Part shown: positions 1-6,746 of the stretch, piece after piece
Layout: each line of letters opens with the position of its first letter
Position numbering within the stretch: the stretch's first letter is position 1
Source of the DNA: CAZSVI01 sp964610205
GTDB lineage: Bacteria; Bacillota; Clostridia; DSM-8532
Direction of reading: 5' to 3'
Assembly (NCBI GenBank): GCA_964610205.1
Contig: CAZSVI010000085.1
Span: 1 to 16,466, forward strand
Length of the DNA stretch: 16,466 nt
The notes under the pieces: generated by a model
Seen by the model: only the letters and a program-made list of their open reading frames with translations
Databases searched by the model: none
What the model was told of the DNA's origin: nothing
Program-made: the position numbers and the translations under genes

Positions 1-948
1 AGCCTCGACCTGAATATTTGCACTCTCCATAAGTCCAGGTATAATATCCAAGACTTTTGAGCCTTCAAGAACACTCTTAAAAATCATAACGCCAAAAATA
101 ATAATTATAAACTTTACCGGAAAAGACTTCTTCATTGCCTCAACAATCTTCTTGAGGTTGTATTTTTTATATATGAATAAAAAACAGACCATAAACAAAA
201 GTGATATTTCAAGCCCATAGGAAGTAAGGTTCAAAAGGAGGATGTATAAGACAATAACTCCAAACGCCGGAAATACTGATAATGTAAACAGCTTCAGGTT
301 TTCCCTTCGCGACCTCGTATGGCCGATGCGCTCATTTTTTATATGCCTCAACCCAAATAATGCGCCGAGCACAATCCGAAGCAGCATAAACGGCAGCAGC
401 CTTATAAAGAGGCTGATAACCGCCACTTCAAGAAGTTCTGCCGCAAGAATGATACCCGGGTAAAGCAAAAACCCGTCCGCCCATATATGTCTGAACCAAT
501 AATTAACGAATGCCTTGTTTTTACTATCGGAATTTTCCTTTACGACGTCATCCACCATCGGACATGAAAATCTTGCGCCTGCTGGTGAGGGCAGCAATCC
601 GATTGTGAGCGGGAGAAGAGCCGCCGCCATCCTGTTGTTTCCAACAAGCTGCTTGAGGGTTTCAACCATTGTCTGTATCATTCCCGTTGTCCTCATTATG
701 TTTTCAAGTATCATGATAAAATATATCATAACTACAAGCTTGAAGGTTTTGTCGGAAATCGCACCGTTCACGGCAAACCTCAATCCATCCGTAAGGGCAA
801 TGCCTGAAAGCAGGACAACGAATGCCGAATCCATCACCATCACAACGCCAAGGTTGACCCCTTTTTTCAATAAATACACCGTCAATGCAACTGCTGCTGT
901 TAAAATAGTTATTACAAGTGCTAATGACACTATGAAGCCCCCATTCAT
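1..948 (-). CDS. DUF401 (COG1906) family integral membrane protein, C-terminus cut by window edge
   Basis: I translated the minus strand by hand. From an ATG at 948 the frame stays open to base 1, giving 316 residues without a stop. The protein is very hydrophobic, with a membrane segment at about residues 5-24 and several more spread over the whole length. At about residues 111-136 it has the block LLPLTIGLLPSPAG followed by ARFSCPMVDDV, which I recognise as the signature of the DUF401/COG1906 membrane family. Members are usually around 400 residues, so perhaps 80-100 C-terminal residues lie outside the window. The function is unknown; a transporter or permease is only a guess from topology. 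The ATG has no clear ribosome binding site. A GTG at 930, preceded by GGGGG at a 7-base distance, is an alternative start. An in-frame TAG at 961-963 prevents a much longer N-terminus. Its neighbour upstream is a decayed region. Confidence 0.8.
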   Translation of the reverse strand, partial: MNGGFIVSLALVITILTAAVALTVYLLKKGVNLGVVMVMDSAFVVLLSGIALTDGLRFAVNGAISDKTFKLVVMIYFIMILENIMRTTGMIQTMVETLKQLVGNNRMAAALLPLTIGLLPSPAGARFSCPMVDDVVKENSDSKNKAFVNYWFRHIWADGFLLYPGIILAAELLEVAVISLFIRLLPFMLLRIVLGALFGLRHIKNERIGHTRSRRENLKLFTLSVFPAFGVIVLYILLLNLTSYGLEISLLFMVCFLFIYKKYNLKKIVEAMKKSFPVKFIIIIFGVMIFKSVLEGSKVLDIIPGLMESANIQVEA

Positions 949-960
949 ACAGTAATTATT

Positions 961-1278
961 CTAATAATAATAACAGACTTCAGTGGTATTTGTACAGAGA
1001 ATATCTGGATATGCCGCCACGAGCATCACAAGCCTGTCATGCTCGTGAATATTGCCTCTCTTAAGCTGCTCAAATGCCTCAGAGCACAACACCACGTCGA
1101 TTTGTGCTGAAGTACCCCGTTTCATTGCTATAGCCGTGATGCGATTATACAGCGGTTCAACCGCCATCAAAGTAATATCCAGGACAGCGCTTCTTTTGCA
1201 CTCGGCCAGAGCCTGGCCATCTTGTTTTTTAATGTAAAGATTTTCTCCGCTAAATACGTTTTGTGAATAAAGATTTTC
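961..1278 (-). pseudogene. Unrecognised coding remnant
   Basis: After the TGA that ends the glycoside hydrolase remnant, the same minus-strand frame is open for about 105 codons down to TAG at 961-963. No convincing start with a ribosome binding site is seen; possible TTG and ATG starts lie at 1170 and 1167. The stretch includes AQIDVVLCSEAFEQLKRGN, which faintly recalls periplasmic or extracellular binding-protein folds, but I cannot assign a family. The missing start and the position between two broken or edge genes suggest a degraded fragment or chance open frame. It could also be the far end of whatever inserted next to the hydrolase. Confidence 0.25.
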
Positions 1279-1280
1279 TC
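1235..1280. repeat. 13-bp direct repeat pair
   Basis: TAAAGATTTTCTC occurs at 1235-1247 and again at 1268-1280, offset by 33 bp. One copy overlaps the TGA that ends the glycoside hydrolase remnant. A short direct repeat at the junction of two unrelated remnants could mark a deletion or slippage join, or be chance in AT-rich DNA. Confidence 0.5.
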
Positions 1281-1593
1281 AGAAAAGCTTGAGCTGAAAT
1301 GCTGCAGCCTCGCCATTTTGTTGTATCGCATAGAGCTCCGACATCCAGGTGAAGGAAAAACCCACCCACCATCTCATCCCCAATTCTTCCAGATTTTTAT
1401 CATGGATTTCGGGTGAACTTGAAAGAATAAGCGCCAGCTTACCGTTTTTACCAACCTGCAGCCATCTTATGACACAAAGTGCGGTTTCCTTGAACCAGGG
1501 ATAAGCCCTCTCTCTGAGGAAATCCATGTCACCGGTCGTCTTCCAGTAATCACCGAACGATTTACACAGCCATATCTGGTTTGTAAGATTATA
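1279..1593 (-). pseudogene. Glycoside hydrolase remnant, GH95-like (alpha/alpha)6 barrel
   Basis: The minus frame open from 1593 to the TGA at 1279-1281 reads through CKSFGDYWKTTGDMDFLRER, then AYPWFKETAL, LALILSSSPEIHDKNLEEL and ELYAIQQNGEAAAF. From memory this matches the order seen in GH95-type hydrolases (alpha-L-fucosidases and relatives): a YW.TGD..FLRE.AYP segment, an SSSPEIHDN segment and an EL/EAA helix. The family is normally more than 700 residues; only about 100 remain. Several in-frame stops (TGA, TGA, TGA, TAA) lie just upstream between 1594 and 1620, and no start is seen. I read this as an internal piece of a lost polysaccharide-degradation gene. The fold assignment is moderately sure; the exact family needs a profile search. 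Confidence 0.5.
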
Positions 1594-1625
1594 TTATCAG
1601 ATGTATATTCATCAGGGAAGCTTTG

Positions 1626-2192
1626 TCAGGGCTTCAGCTTTTCAATACATACAAGAATAGGCGGATTATTTGGAAGATTAATAAATTCTGTCATCATTAC
1701 GGCATACAAGCGGTTATCAAATTTGGGAAGCTCATTAAGCAGATAGTCCCTTTCCGAGAAGCCTGAATCGCCTCCGTGATATATTACAAGAATAACAAGC
1801 CCGTGTACTGCCAGCTTGTTCAGGGCTATCCGCACGGCCTGAACCGTAGTCTCCCCTCTGGTGCACAGATTATGGTCTCCTCCAGGCAGGTATCCAAGAT
1901 TAAACAATACAAGCTTCAGCGGCTCATTGATATACTGATGCATGTTCTCATGTCCGTCCCTAATGAGAACGCACCTGTAAGCAAGCCCCTTCTGTTCAAG
2001 TTTTTTACGGGTATTTTCAAGTGCGCATTCCTGAACATCAAAGGCATATACCTTCCCGGCATCACCTGCCAATTCGGCTAAAAAAACAGTATCATACCCG
2101 TTACCCATTGTTGCATCCACAACACAGTCACCGTTTTGTACAACACTTTTTACATAATTATGTGATTGTATCAAAGCCTGTTTTAATATCAT
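1626..2192 (-). CDS. mnmM: YtqB/MnmM-type SAM-dependent methyltransferase (tRNA wobble uridine)
   Basis: This 188-residue protein is the full usual size of the family once annotated as putative rRNA methylase (PF06962; YtqB in B. subtilis). The SAM-binding loop is DATMGNGYDT (residues 26-35), an acidic residue ends strand 2 at YAFDVQ (49-54), and the family block LFNLGYLPGGDH spans 96-107. YtqB has been renamed MnmM because it methylates 5-aminomethyluridine at tRNA position 34 in Gram-positive bacteria lacking MnmC; transferring that role here is inference from the family. The ATG at 2192 has GGAGG four bases upstream. It lies downstream of spo0A, separated by a terminator and a structured element, so it is probably a separate transcription unit. 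No clear terminator follows it. Confidence 0.85.
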   Translation of the reverse strand: MILKQALIQSHNYVKSVVQNGDCVVDATMGNGYDTVFLAELAGDAGKVYAFDVQECALENTRKKLEQKGLAYRCVLIRDGHENMHQYINEPLKLVLFNLGYLPGGDHNLCTRGETTVQAVRIALNKLAVHGLVILVIYHGGDSGFSERDYLLNELPKFDNRLYAVMMTEFINLPNNPPILVCIEKLKP

Positions 2193-2254
2193 ATACCCTC
2201 CGGTTCTCTGATTTTAATTCTTTTTAACAACCGAAGCAATTGCAGCACACCGTT

Positions 2255-2349
2255 ATATCGAGGTGGGGGATATGCTCACCACCTGACAGAGGAAATCGGT
2301 ACCCGCCACATATAGAGGTGGGGCGGAGCCCATTTTGGTTCCTCGTTAT
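2255..2349 (-). other. Candidate structured RNA element or leader upstream of mnmM
   Basis: This GC-rich block stands out from its AT-rich surroundings. ATATCGAGG (2255-2263) can pair with CCTCGTTAT (2341-2349) with one mismatch, closing the region. Inside are AGGTGG (2261-2266) pairing with CCACCT (2279-2284), and CCGCC plus AC (2303-2309) pairing with the arm at 2318-2326. The outer and first inner stems share bases, so they may be alternatives. A 14-bp imperfect direct repeat is also present: ATATCGAGGTGGGG (2255-2268) and ATATAGAGGTGGGG (2310-2323). On the minus strand a possible promoter ends just before the element, so it would be the 5' leader of the methyltransferase gene. I could not match it to any riboswitch class I know. 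The rest of 2193-2374 shows only the ribosome binding site of mnmM. Confidence 0.35.
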
Positions 2350-2377
2350 AAAATATCCTGTTATTACATTATCACAA
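2350..2377 (-). promoter_or_regulatory. Possible sigma-A promoter for the structured leader and mnmM
   Basis: On the minus strand TTGTGA (2377-2372) is followed after 16 bases by TATTTT (2355-2350). The match is weak, and the -35 overlaps the T-run of the spo0A terminator. Initiation would fall near 2343, at the edge of the structured element. Confidence 0.3.
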
Positions 2378-2408
2378 AAAGGATCTCAGTATACTGAAAT
2401 CCTTTTTG
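2375..2408 (-). terminator. Intrinsic terminator of spo0A
   Basis: CAAAAAGGAT and ATCCTTTTTG flank TCAG-TATA-CTGA, giving a long hairpin with one mismatch. Read on the minus strand the 3' arm ends in TTTTT. It lies about 30 bases after the spo0A stop. Because the arms are symmetrical it could also work on the plus strand, but no plus-strand gene is seen. Confidence 0.85.
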
Positions 2409-2435
2409 AAAAAATTCTATACCTTTATTTTATAC

Positions 2436-3230
2436 TTAACTCACTTTTGTTTCAAGACGAAGTTTATCCGCCAGCATGGCAATAAACTCTGAATTTGTGG
2501 GTTTCCCTTTTTTAGTATTTATTGTATATCCGAATAAATCATGTATCGCGTCAACCTGTCCTCTTGTCCATGCAACTTCAATAGCATGTCTTATCGCTCT
2601 TTCCACACGGCTCGGAGTAGTTTTATATCTTCTTGCAAGTTCAGGATACAGCCTTTTCGTTACCGAACTTATAAGCTCAAGATCTTCAATTACCAACATA
2701 ACCGCGTCTCTCATATACTGGTAACCTTTTATATGAGCAGGAACACCCACATCACGCATAATCTGCGTAATACGGCTTTCCATACTGGACGGTTTGCCGG
2801 TTTGCTGTTTTGATAGGGATCTGGTGATTTCCGGACGGTTTATAAGTACATCACCTTTCCTTAACTGTCGGATTCTTTCAAGCAGGATTTCCAGGTCAAA
2901 TGGTTTTACAATATAATACTCCGCGCCAAGGCCCACTGCCTGCTGTGTTATTTTATCCTGACCAACTGCAGACAAAATAATGAATATTGGTTTTACCGAA
3001 GCCGGAACGCGGTAATAATGCTCAAGAACAGCTAAACCATCCATATGCGGCATTATAATATCTAAAATTACTATGTCCGGATTCAGTTCATCAATCAGGT
3101 GAATGGCCTCCAAACCATCTTCAGCCCTACCAACCACTTCAATATCATCATTACTTGACAAATAGTCGCAAACAATTTCACCGAATTCAATATTATCATC
3201 GGCAACTAATATACGAATTGGTTCTGTCAC
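2436..3230 (-). CDS. spo0A: Sporulation master response regulator Spo0A
   Basis: Full-length, 264 residues. The receiver domain (1-125) has the acidic pair D11/D12, the phosphoacceptor D57 in VILDIIMP, S87 in ILSAVG and K109 in YIVKPFD. The C-terminal Spo0A effector domain (about 150-264) has the recognition region SRVERAIRHAIEVAW at 207-221, which reads 0A boxes (TGTCGAA type). Phosphorylated Spo0A switches the cell into endospore formation and other stationary-phase programmes. The start is GTG at 3230, preceded by AAAGGAGG at a 9-base distance. It has its own promoter and terminator and seems monocistronic. The usual upstream neighbour spoIVB is not here; a PspC/LiaF-like envelope pair precedes it instead. 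Confidence 0.98.
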   Translation of the reverse strand: MTEPIRILVADDNIEFGEIVCDYLSSNDDIEVVGRAEDGLEAIHLIDELNPDIVILDIIMPHMDGLAVLEHYYRVPASVKPIFIILSAVGQDKITQQAVGLGAEYYIVKPFDLEILLERIRQLRKGDVLINRPEITRSLSKQQTGKPSSMESRITQIMRDVGVPAHIKGYQYMRDAVMLVIEDLELISSVTKRLYPELARRYKTTPSRVERAIRHAIEVAWTRGQVDAIHDLFGYTINTKKGKPTNSEFIAMLADKLRLETKVS

Positions 3231-3268
3231 TTGAAAAAACCTCCTTTTTATTAAATATTTACAGACAC

Positions 3269-3297
3269 ATTATATTTTCAATTTCTCCATTATGCAA
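3269..3297 (-). promoter_or_regulatory. Sigma-A promoter of spo0A
   Basis: On the minus strand TTGCAT (3297-3292) is followed after exactly 17 bases by TATAAT (3274-3269). Initiation would be near 3262, giving a leader of about 32 bases before the GTG. I looked for a sigma-H promoter (AGGAATT with a downstream GAAT), which controls spo0A in Bacillus, and found AGGAATT near 3377-3383 but no matching -10. Confidence 0.7.
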
Positions 3298-3383
3298 GAT
3301 TTTTTTCCATTTCGTGCTTTATACCTTCCCCATAACCGCATATATTTCAGCATCTTAAGATATAAAAAAGTTTAATTCCTTAG

Positions 3384-3404
3384 GAAATAAATAAAATTTA
3401 TTTC
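3384..3404. repeat. Short AT-rich inverted repeat upstream of spo0A
   Basis: GAAATAAAT, a 3-base loop AAA and ATTTATTTC form a perfect 9-bp stem, about 90 bases upstream of the spo0A -35. It could be an operator or only AT-rich chance. Apart from this, the promoter and a possible 0A box, the gap 3231-3489 shows nothing I can name. Confidence 0.35.
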
Positions 3405-3478
3405 AATGCCGTATACTGCGATAAATACAATAAAATATTATAAGAAGCCACCGCAACCAGCATTTCCTTAACTTATGC

Positions 3479-3485
3479 TGTCGAA
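3479..3485 (+). promoter_or_regulatory. Possible 0A box
   Basis: TGTCGAA matches the Spo0A binding consensus exactly. It lies about 180 bases upstream of the spo0A -35 and next to the terminator-like repeat of the preceding operon. A 7-mer is expected about twice by chance in a window this size, so autoregulation is only a possibility. Confidence 0.3.
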
Positions 3486-3491
3486 AATAAT

Positions 3492-3554
3492 AAAAGATGT
3501 GCCGGGTAATATGCCTCTGTTTATACATTAGAACGCACATAACACATCTTTTTT
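3492..3554 (-). terminator. Terminator-like inverted repeat after the LiaF-like gene
   Basis: AAAAGATGTG (3492-3501) and CACATCTTTT (from 3543) can form a 10-bp stem with a long loop of about 41 bases. On the minus strand the 3' arm runs into CTTTTATTATTTT. It begins about 20 bases after the stop at 3573. The large loop makes it a weak but well-placed terminator. Confidence 0.5.
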
Positions 3555-3572
3555 GTATTATTTAGCAACCTG

Positions 3573-4472
3573 TTATTTTTTAAATACATGAATTGAACTG
3601 AGCGCTGCCTGTATATCCATTTCAATTTTCTGATCGGATATATCATAATTTTCCGATAAAAAGATATCATCTTCTTTGACCATATTAATGTTATCAAAAG
3701 ACAATTCGCTTAACAGCCTTCTGGATTTTACCTTTAATCCGGCTCCTTCAGGAACATAGATGTTTAAACTGGCAACTCCCGTGTGTAATTCCATTGTTGT
3801 ATCCGCCTGCTGATTTCCGATGACAACATCTAAAGAACCTGCGCCAAGCTTCAGAGCAATCCGGCTTAAAGGAATACCTGTAAAGTCCAGTTTTCCATCA
3901 ATAGCGCCCATACTGGTGTCTACTTCCCATAACAGCCCAGGATTCATCTGAATATCAAAATTCCGGACGGTATTTCCAACATTCAACTGTTCATAACTGT
4001 ATTCCAGCACAGTTTTCTCCCCTTCTGCCAGGCGCTGCTCCAAATTGGTAATGTTGGATTGCACTTTAACCAATAAATCATCCCTTCCTTCGGAAAGCTT
4101 CAGGTTCACAGCGCCAAGGTTAAGGATCAGTCCGCCTTCCGTTGTACCCTGAGCCAGGGGAATTTCATCTGTAACCGGCTGTTTTTCAATTTCCGAAAAC
4201 CGTAAATTATTTTTTATGATGAGTATACGGTCCGAATCATTATTTTTGTAAATGCCATATCCAAATAAAAGCATAAATGTCAGAACCCAAACGCCCCATA
4301 TCAGTCTTTTCCTATGGCCGACTAAAATACTGACGCCTATAGCTACCAGAATTACCGGCCATAGCACCTTAATGGACGAAACCCAGTTTACCGAGATAAT
4401 TCCGGTCTGTTGAATGATCCATGCAATCCCAACCATTATCAGGATAATGCCTGCAATATTTCCCTTCCTCAT
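3573..4472 (-). CDS. LiaF-like membrane protein with extracytoplasmic beta-rich domain
   Basis: 299 residues. Three hydrophobic segments lie at about 7-25, 34-51 and 58-75. The first two have the pattern GIILIMVGIAWIIQQTG followed by LWPVILVAIGVSILV, typical of the LiaI/LiaF transmembrane region (DUF5668). The rest (about 80-299) is beta-rich with repeats such as LILNLGAVNLKLSEG and LKLGAGSLDVVIG, like the LiaF C-terminal / DUF4097 toastrack family. LiaF inhibits the LiaRS cell-envelope stress system in Bacillus; no LiaRS is in this window, so an envelope-stress role is inference. The ATG overlaps the stop of the PspC gene (ATGA), so the two are translationally coupled and probably act together. 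Confidence 0.75.
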   Translation of the reverse strand: MRKGNIAGIILIMVGIAWIIQQTGIISVNWVSSIKVLWPVILVAIGVSILVGHRKRLIWGVWVLTFMLLFGYGIYKNNDSDRILIIKNNLRFSEIEKQPVTDEIPLAQGTTEGGLILNLGAVNLKLSEGRDDLLVKVQSNITNLEQRLAEGEKTVLEYSYEQLNVGNTVRNFDIQMNPGLLWEVDTSMGAIDGKLDFTGIPLSRIALKLGAGSLDVVIGNQQADTTMELHTGVASLNIYVPEGAGLKVKSRRLLSELSFDNINMVKEDDIFLSENYDISDQKIEMDIQAALSSIHVFKK

Positions 4473-4885
4473 TCAACGCGCCCCCTGTTTTTAAATACAA
4501 GTATGGCGCCTAAGACTACCAGAACAGCCGGAAATGCGTACCGGAAATCCACCCAGTTAAACAGGAGTTTTGCCAGAGTAATCGCACCAATTAATATAAG
4601 GGCGATACCTATAACCATTCGGGTATTTTCTGGGTTGGAAGGTTTGGCAGCAGGTTTTTCACTAGTTCCCTGATACATTTGATCCTTAAATACCGCTTCC
4701 TCCGTAGGTATTATAAGGACACAGACAACATATGCGACAAGCCCGGGGAGCACTCCTGTAACAAGAATTGCTATCGCTGATAAAAACCGCAGAAGCCCCT
4801 TTTCCACATTGGCATATTCGGAAAGTCCTGAACATACACCGCCAAATACTCTATCCCGTGTACTACGGTATAACTTTTTTTCCAT
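4469..4885 (-). CDS. PspC-domain membrane protein
   Basis: 138 residues. Residues 2-62 form a PspC domain: KKLYRSTRDRVFGGVCSGL, then EYANVEKGLLRFL and a transmembrane stretch ending LIIPTEE. After a polar linker (about 65-88) two more hydrophobic segments, GIALILIGAITLAKLLF and AFPAVLVVLGAILVF, resemble the LiaI/LiaF membrane region also found at the N-terminus of the next gene. PspC proteins take part in phage-shock or envelope-stress responses. The ATG at 4885 has GAGGTGAT upstream. The gene starts 74 bp after the penicillin-binding protein stop; no good promoter was found in that gap, so read-through from the PBP gene is possible. Confidence 0.85.
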   Translation of the reverse strand: MEKKLYRSTRDRVFGGVCSGLSEYANVEKGLLRFLSAIAILVTGVLPGLVAYVVCVLIIPTEEAVFKDQMYQGTSEKPAAKPSNPENTRMVIGIALILIGAITLAKLLFNWVDFRYAFPAVLVVLGAILVFKNRGRVE

Positions 4886-4959
4886 ATTATCACCTCATCA
4901 AATGTCTTTCTATGAACAAATACGATAAGGTAAACTAAATGTCTGATTTTATTTTATCA

Positions 4960-6621
4960 TTAACGCATTTCCTCCCACTGCATTATTCTTGCGGCTATCT
5001 CTGCAAAAACAGGCGCCGCGGAAGTGCCTCCGGCTATCCCGTCCTCTACAAAAACACACATGGCGTACCTTGGTTCAATATATGGGAAATAGCCTGTGAA
5101 CCAGGCATGAATAATCCTTCTGCCGTTTTCAAACAGCCCGGTTTCCGCACTGCCCGTTTTACCGGCCGAACCTCCATATCCGCCAATATCAGCACGCTGT
5201 CCTGTTCCAATTTCCACAGTGGCTTCCATCATTTCCATAAGCGATAGAGCCGTCTCCCTCGAAATTACCCGTTCCCATTCCCTTTTTTTTAAATCGCGTA
5301 TTATTTCTCCCTCTTTATTTACAATACAATCCACTATATTAAGATTGTTCCGTATACCTCCATTTGCTATAATCGCAGCCATATTTGCGGCCTGTAACGG
5401 AGTTACAAGTATTTTCCCCTGACCTATGGCAAGATTTGCTGTATTTCCGTCACCATTGAGTTCATCAGCCATAGGTAAAATTCCTTGATATTCTGAGATT
5501 CTCTGTGCATTCAAACCTGTTACTTTTCCAAGCCCAAAATCATTTGCGGTTATTAACATTTTTTCGCAGCCAAGGTGCAATCCCATTTGAATAAAAAAGC
5601 TGTTGCAGGATTGGGCAAACCCATTTTTCAAATCCATTATTCCGTGGCTGCCTTGCTCAAAGATCCAGCATTTAAAAATCTGTTCCCCCACTTTGACATA
5701 ACCGGTACACTCAAATGTAAGGTTTTTGTCATAATCGCTTTCCAGCGCTGTGGCAGCAGTTACTATTTTAAAAATAGATCCGGGAGTATATCCTGCAATT
5801 GCTCTGTTGAATAAAGGCTGTGTTTCATCCTTCAGGTAACTGGAAACATCCTCCGGATTGAAACCCGGCCTGCTTGCTAAAACCAATACATCTCCGCTTA
5901 AAATATCAATAATTGCAACAGCTCCTGAGGAAACCATACTGTTCATAACCTCCTCGGCAAGCTTCTGCATATGATAATCCAGCGTCAGTTTTACACTTAA
6001 CGGACTATCTCCTTCGATTTTCTTTATCTGATAACCATATTCATCCAGATATTCACTGTTCGCATCAGTAGTGGCGAGAGCGTAGACGCTGCTATTTGAA
6101 GAAAGAACATCCTGATACGCTTTTTCTATCCCTGCCATTCCATAGGCGCATGATTCATCGGTATAACCAATCAAATGCGCGGCAGGCATATCCGGATCCG
6201 TCCTGTTCCTTCGTTCTATCACCGATACCCCCGGTATGGAGTTTTCTGTCAAGTACCGCGCCTGCTCTTCCTCAATGTAAAATAATCTCGGAGCTGCGTT
6301 ATAAGTTGAAAAATTAGTGAATTCTTCCGCATTCACATGGAGGATTTCGGCAATACGTGCCCTTGATACTTTATCCTTCGGAAAAATTGCCGGTTGGAGA
6401 ACGGCAACAGTTTCAACACTCCTCCCGGTAAAGGAAATCATATTCCTGTCAAGAATCTGTCCTCTTTCCCGATATATCTCAGTCATACGGCTTCTTTGCC
6501 GAAAAGCCGCTGCTGAATATGGTTCATAATTCCGGATCTGAATTTTGTATAGTCTGTAAACAAGAAACCCAAACATTATTGTAAGAATAAATAATATAAG
6601 AGATACTCTTCTTCTTTTCAT
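4960..6621 (-). CDS. Class B penicillin-binding protein (peptidoglycan D,D-transpeptidase)
   Basis: 553 residues from the ATG at 6621, chosen over an in-frame GTG at 6630 because AAGGTG sits six bases before the ATG. Residues about 6-24 form one N-terminal membrane anchor after MKRRR. A dimerisation domain follows, with the class B hallmark RGQILDRN near residue 53. The transpeptidase domain (about 230-550) has all three active-site motifs: SIFK (Ser282, Lys285), SCN (338-340) and KTGS (488-491). It cross-links peptidoglycan outside the membrane. No PASTA domain is present, unlike SpoVD or PbpB; the size suits the MrdA/PbpA group, but I cannot say whether it serves elongation, division or sporulation. 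An unusual hairpin overlaps its ribosome binding site. Confidence 0.93.
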   Translation of the reverse strand: MKRRRVSLILFILTIMFGFLVYRLYKIQIRNYEPYSAAAFRQRSRMTEIYRERGQILDRNMISFTGRSVETVAVLQPAIFPKDKVSRARIAEILHVNAEEFTNFSTYNAAPRLFYIEEEQARYLTENSIPGVSVIERRNRTDPDMPAAHLIGYTDESCAYGMAGIEKAYQDVLSSNSSVYALATTDANSEYLDEYGYQIKKIEGDSPLSVKLTLDYHMQKLAEEVMNSMVSSGAVAIIDILSGDVLVLASRPGFNPEDVSSYLKDETQPLFNRAIAGYTPGSIFKIVTAATALESDYDKNLTFECTGYVKVGEQIFKCWIFEQGSHGIMDLKNGFAQSCNSFFIQMGLHLGCEKMLITANDFGLGKVTGLNAQRISEYQGILPMADELNGDGNTANLAIGQGKILVTPLQAANMAAIIANGGIRNNLNIVDCIVNKEGEIIRDLKKREWERVISRETALSLMEMMEATVEIGTGQRADIGGYGGSAGKTGSAETGLFENGRRIIHAWFTGYFPYIEPRYAMCVFVEDGIAGGTSAAPVFAEIAARIMQWEEMR

Positions 6622-6653
6622 AAAAAACACCTTATTCCATGGATATGATTCAT
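6618..6653 (-). CDS. Possible 11-codon leader peptide overlapping the PBP start
   Basis: ATG at 6653 opens MNHIHGIRCFL and stops at TGA 6620-6618, which overlaps the PBP start codon as ATGA. AAAAAAGG lies five bases before this ATG, in the loop of the hairpin that hides the PBP ribosome binding site. Translating it would open the 3' arm and could bring ribosomes to the PBP start. The sequence facts are clear, but whether it is translated is unknown. Confidence 0.35.
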   Translation of the reverse strand: MNHIHGIRCFL

Positions 6654-6690
6654 TTATACCTTTTTTATGAATTATCCCGGAATAAGGTGT
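6622..6690 (-). terminator. Long hairpin with T-run between ribF and the PBP gene; also masks the PBP ribosome binding site
   Basis: ACACCTTATTCC and GGAATAAGGTGT (arms 6627-6638 and 6679-6690) form a perfect 12-bp stem. It continues inward with GGATA/TATCC and ATTCAT/ATGAAT, about 23 pairs with small bulges around a 13-base loop. On the minus strand the 3' arm runs straight into a T-run that ends at the PBP ATG. It therefore looks like the terminator of the ribF operon and at the same time contains AAGGTG, the PBP ribosome binding site. Only a weak -10-like TATAAG (6698-6693) is seen upstream. Confidence 0.75.
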
Positions 6691-6746
6691 ATCTTATACA
6701 TTTACCGTATATCTTTTTGTCGTTCACCAAATATACATTAACATAA

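Noticed and set aside
515..955. Plus-strand open frame of 146 codons
   Set aside because: It is antisense to the DUF401 gene, whose minus-strand frame has family motifs and membrane segments; the plus frame matches nothing.
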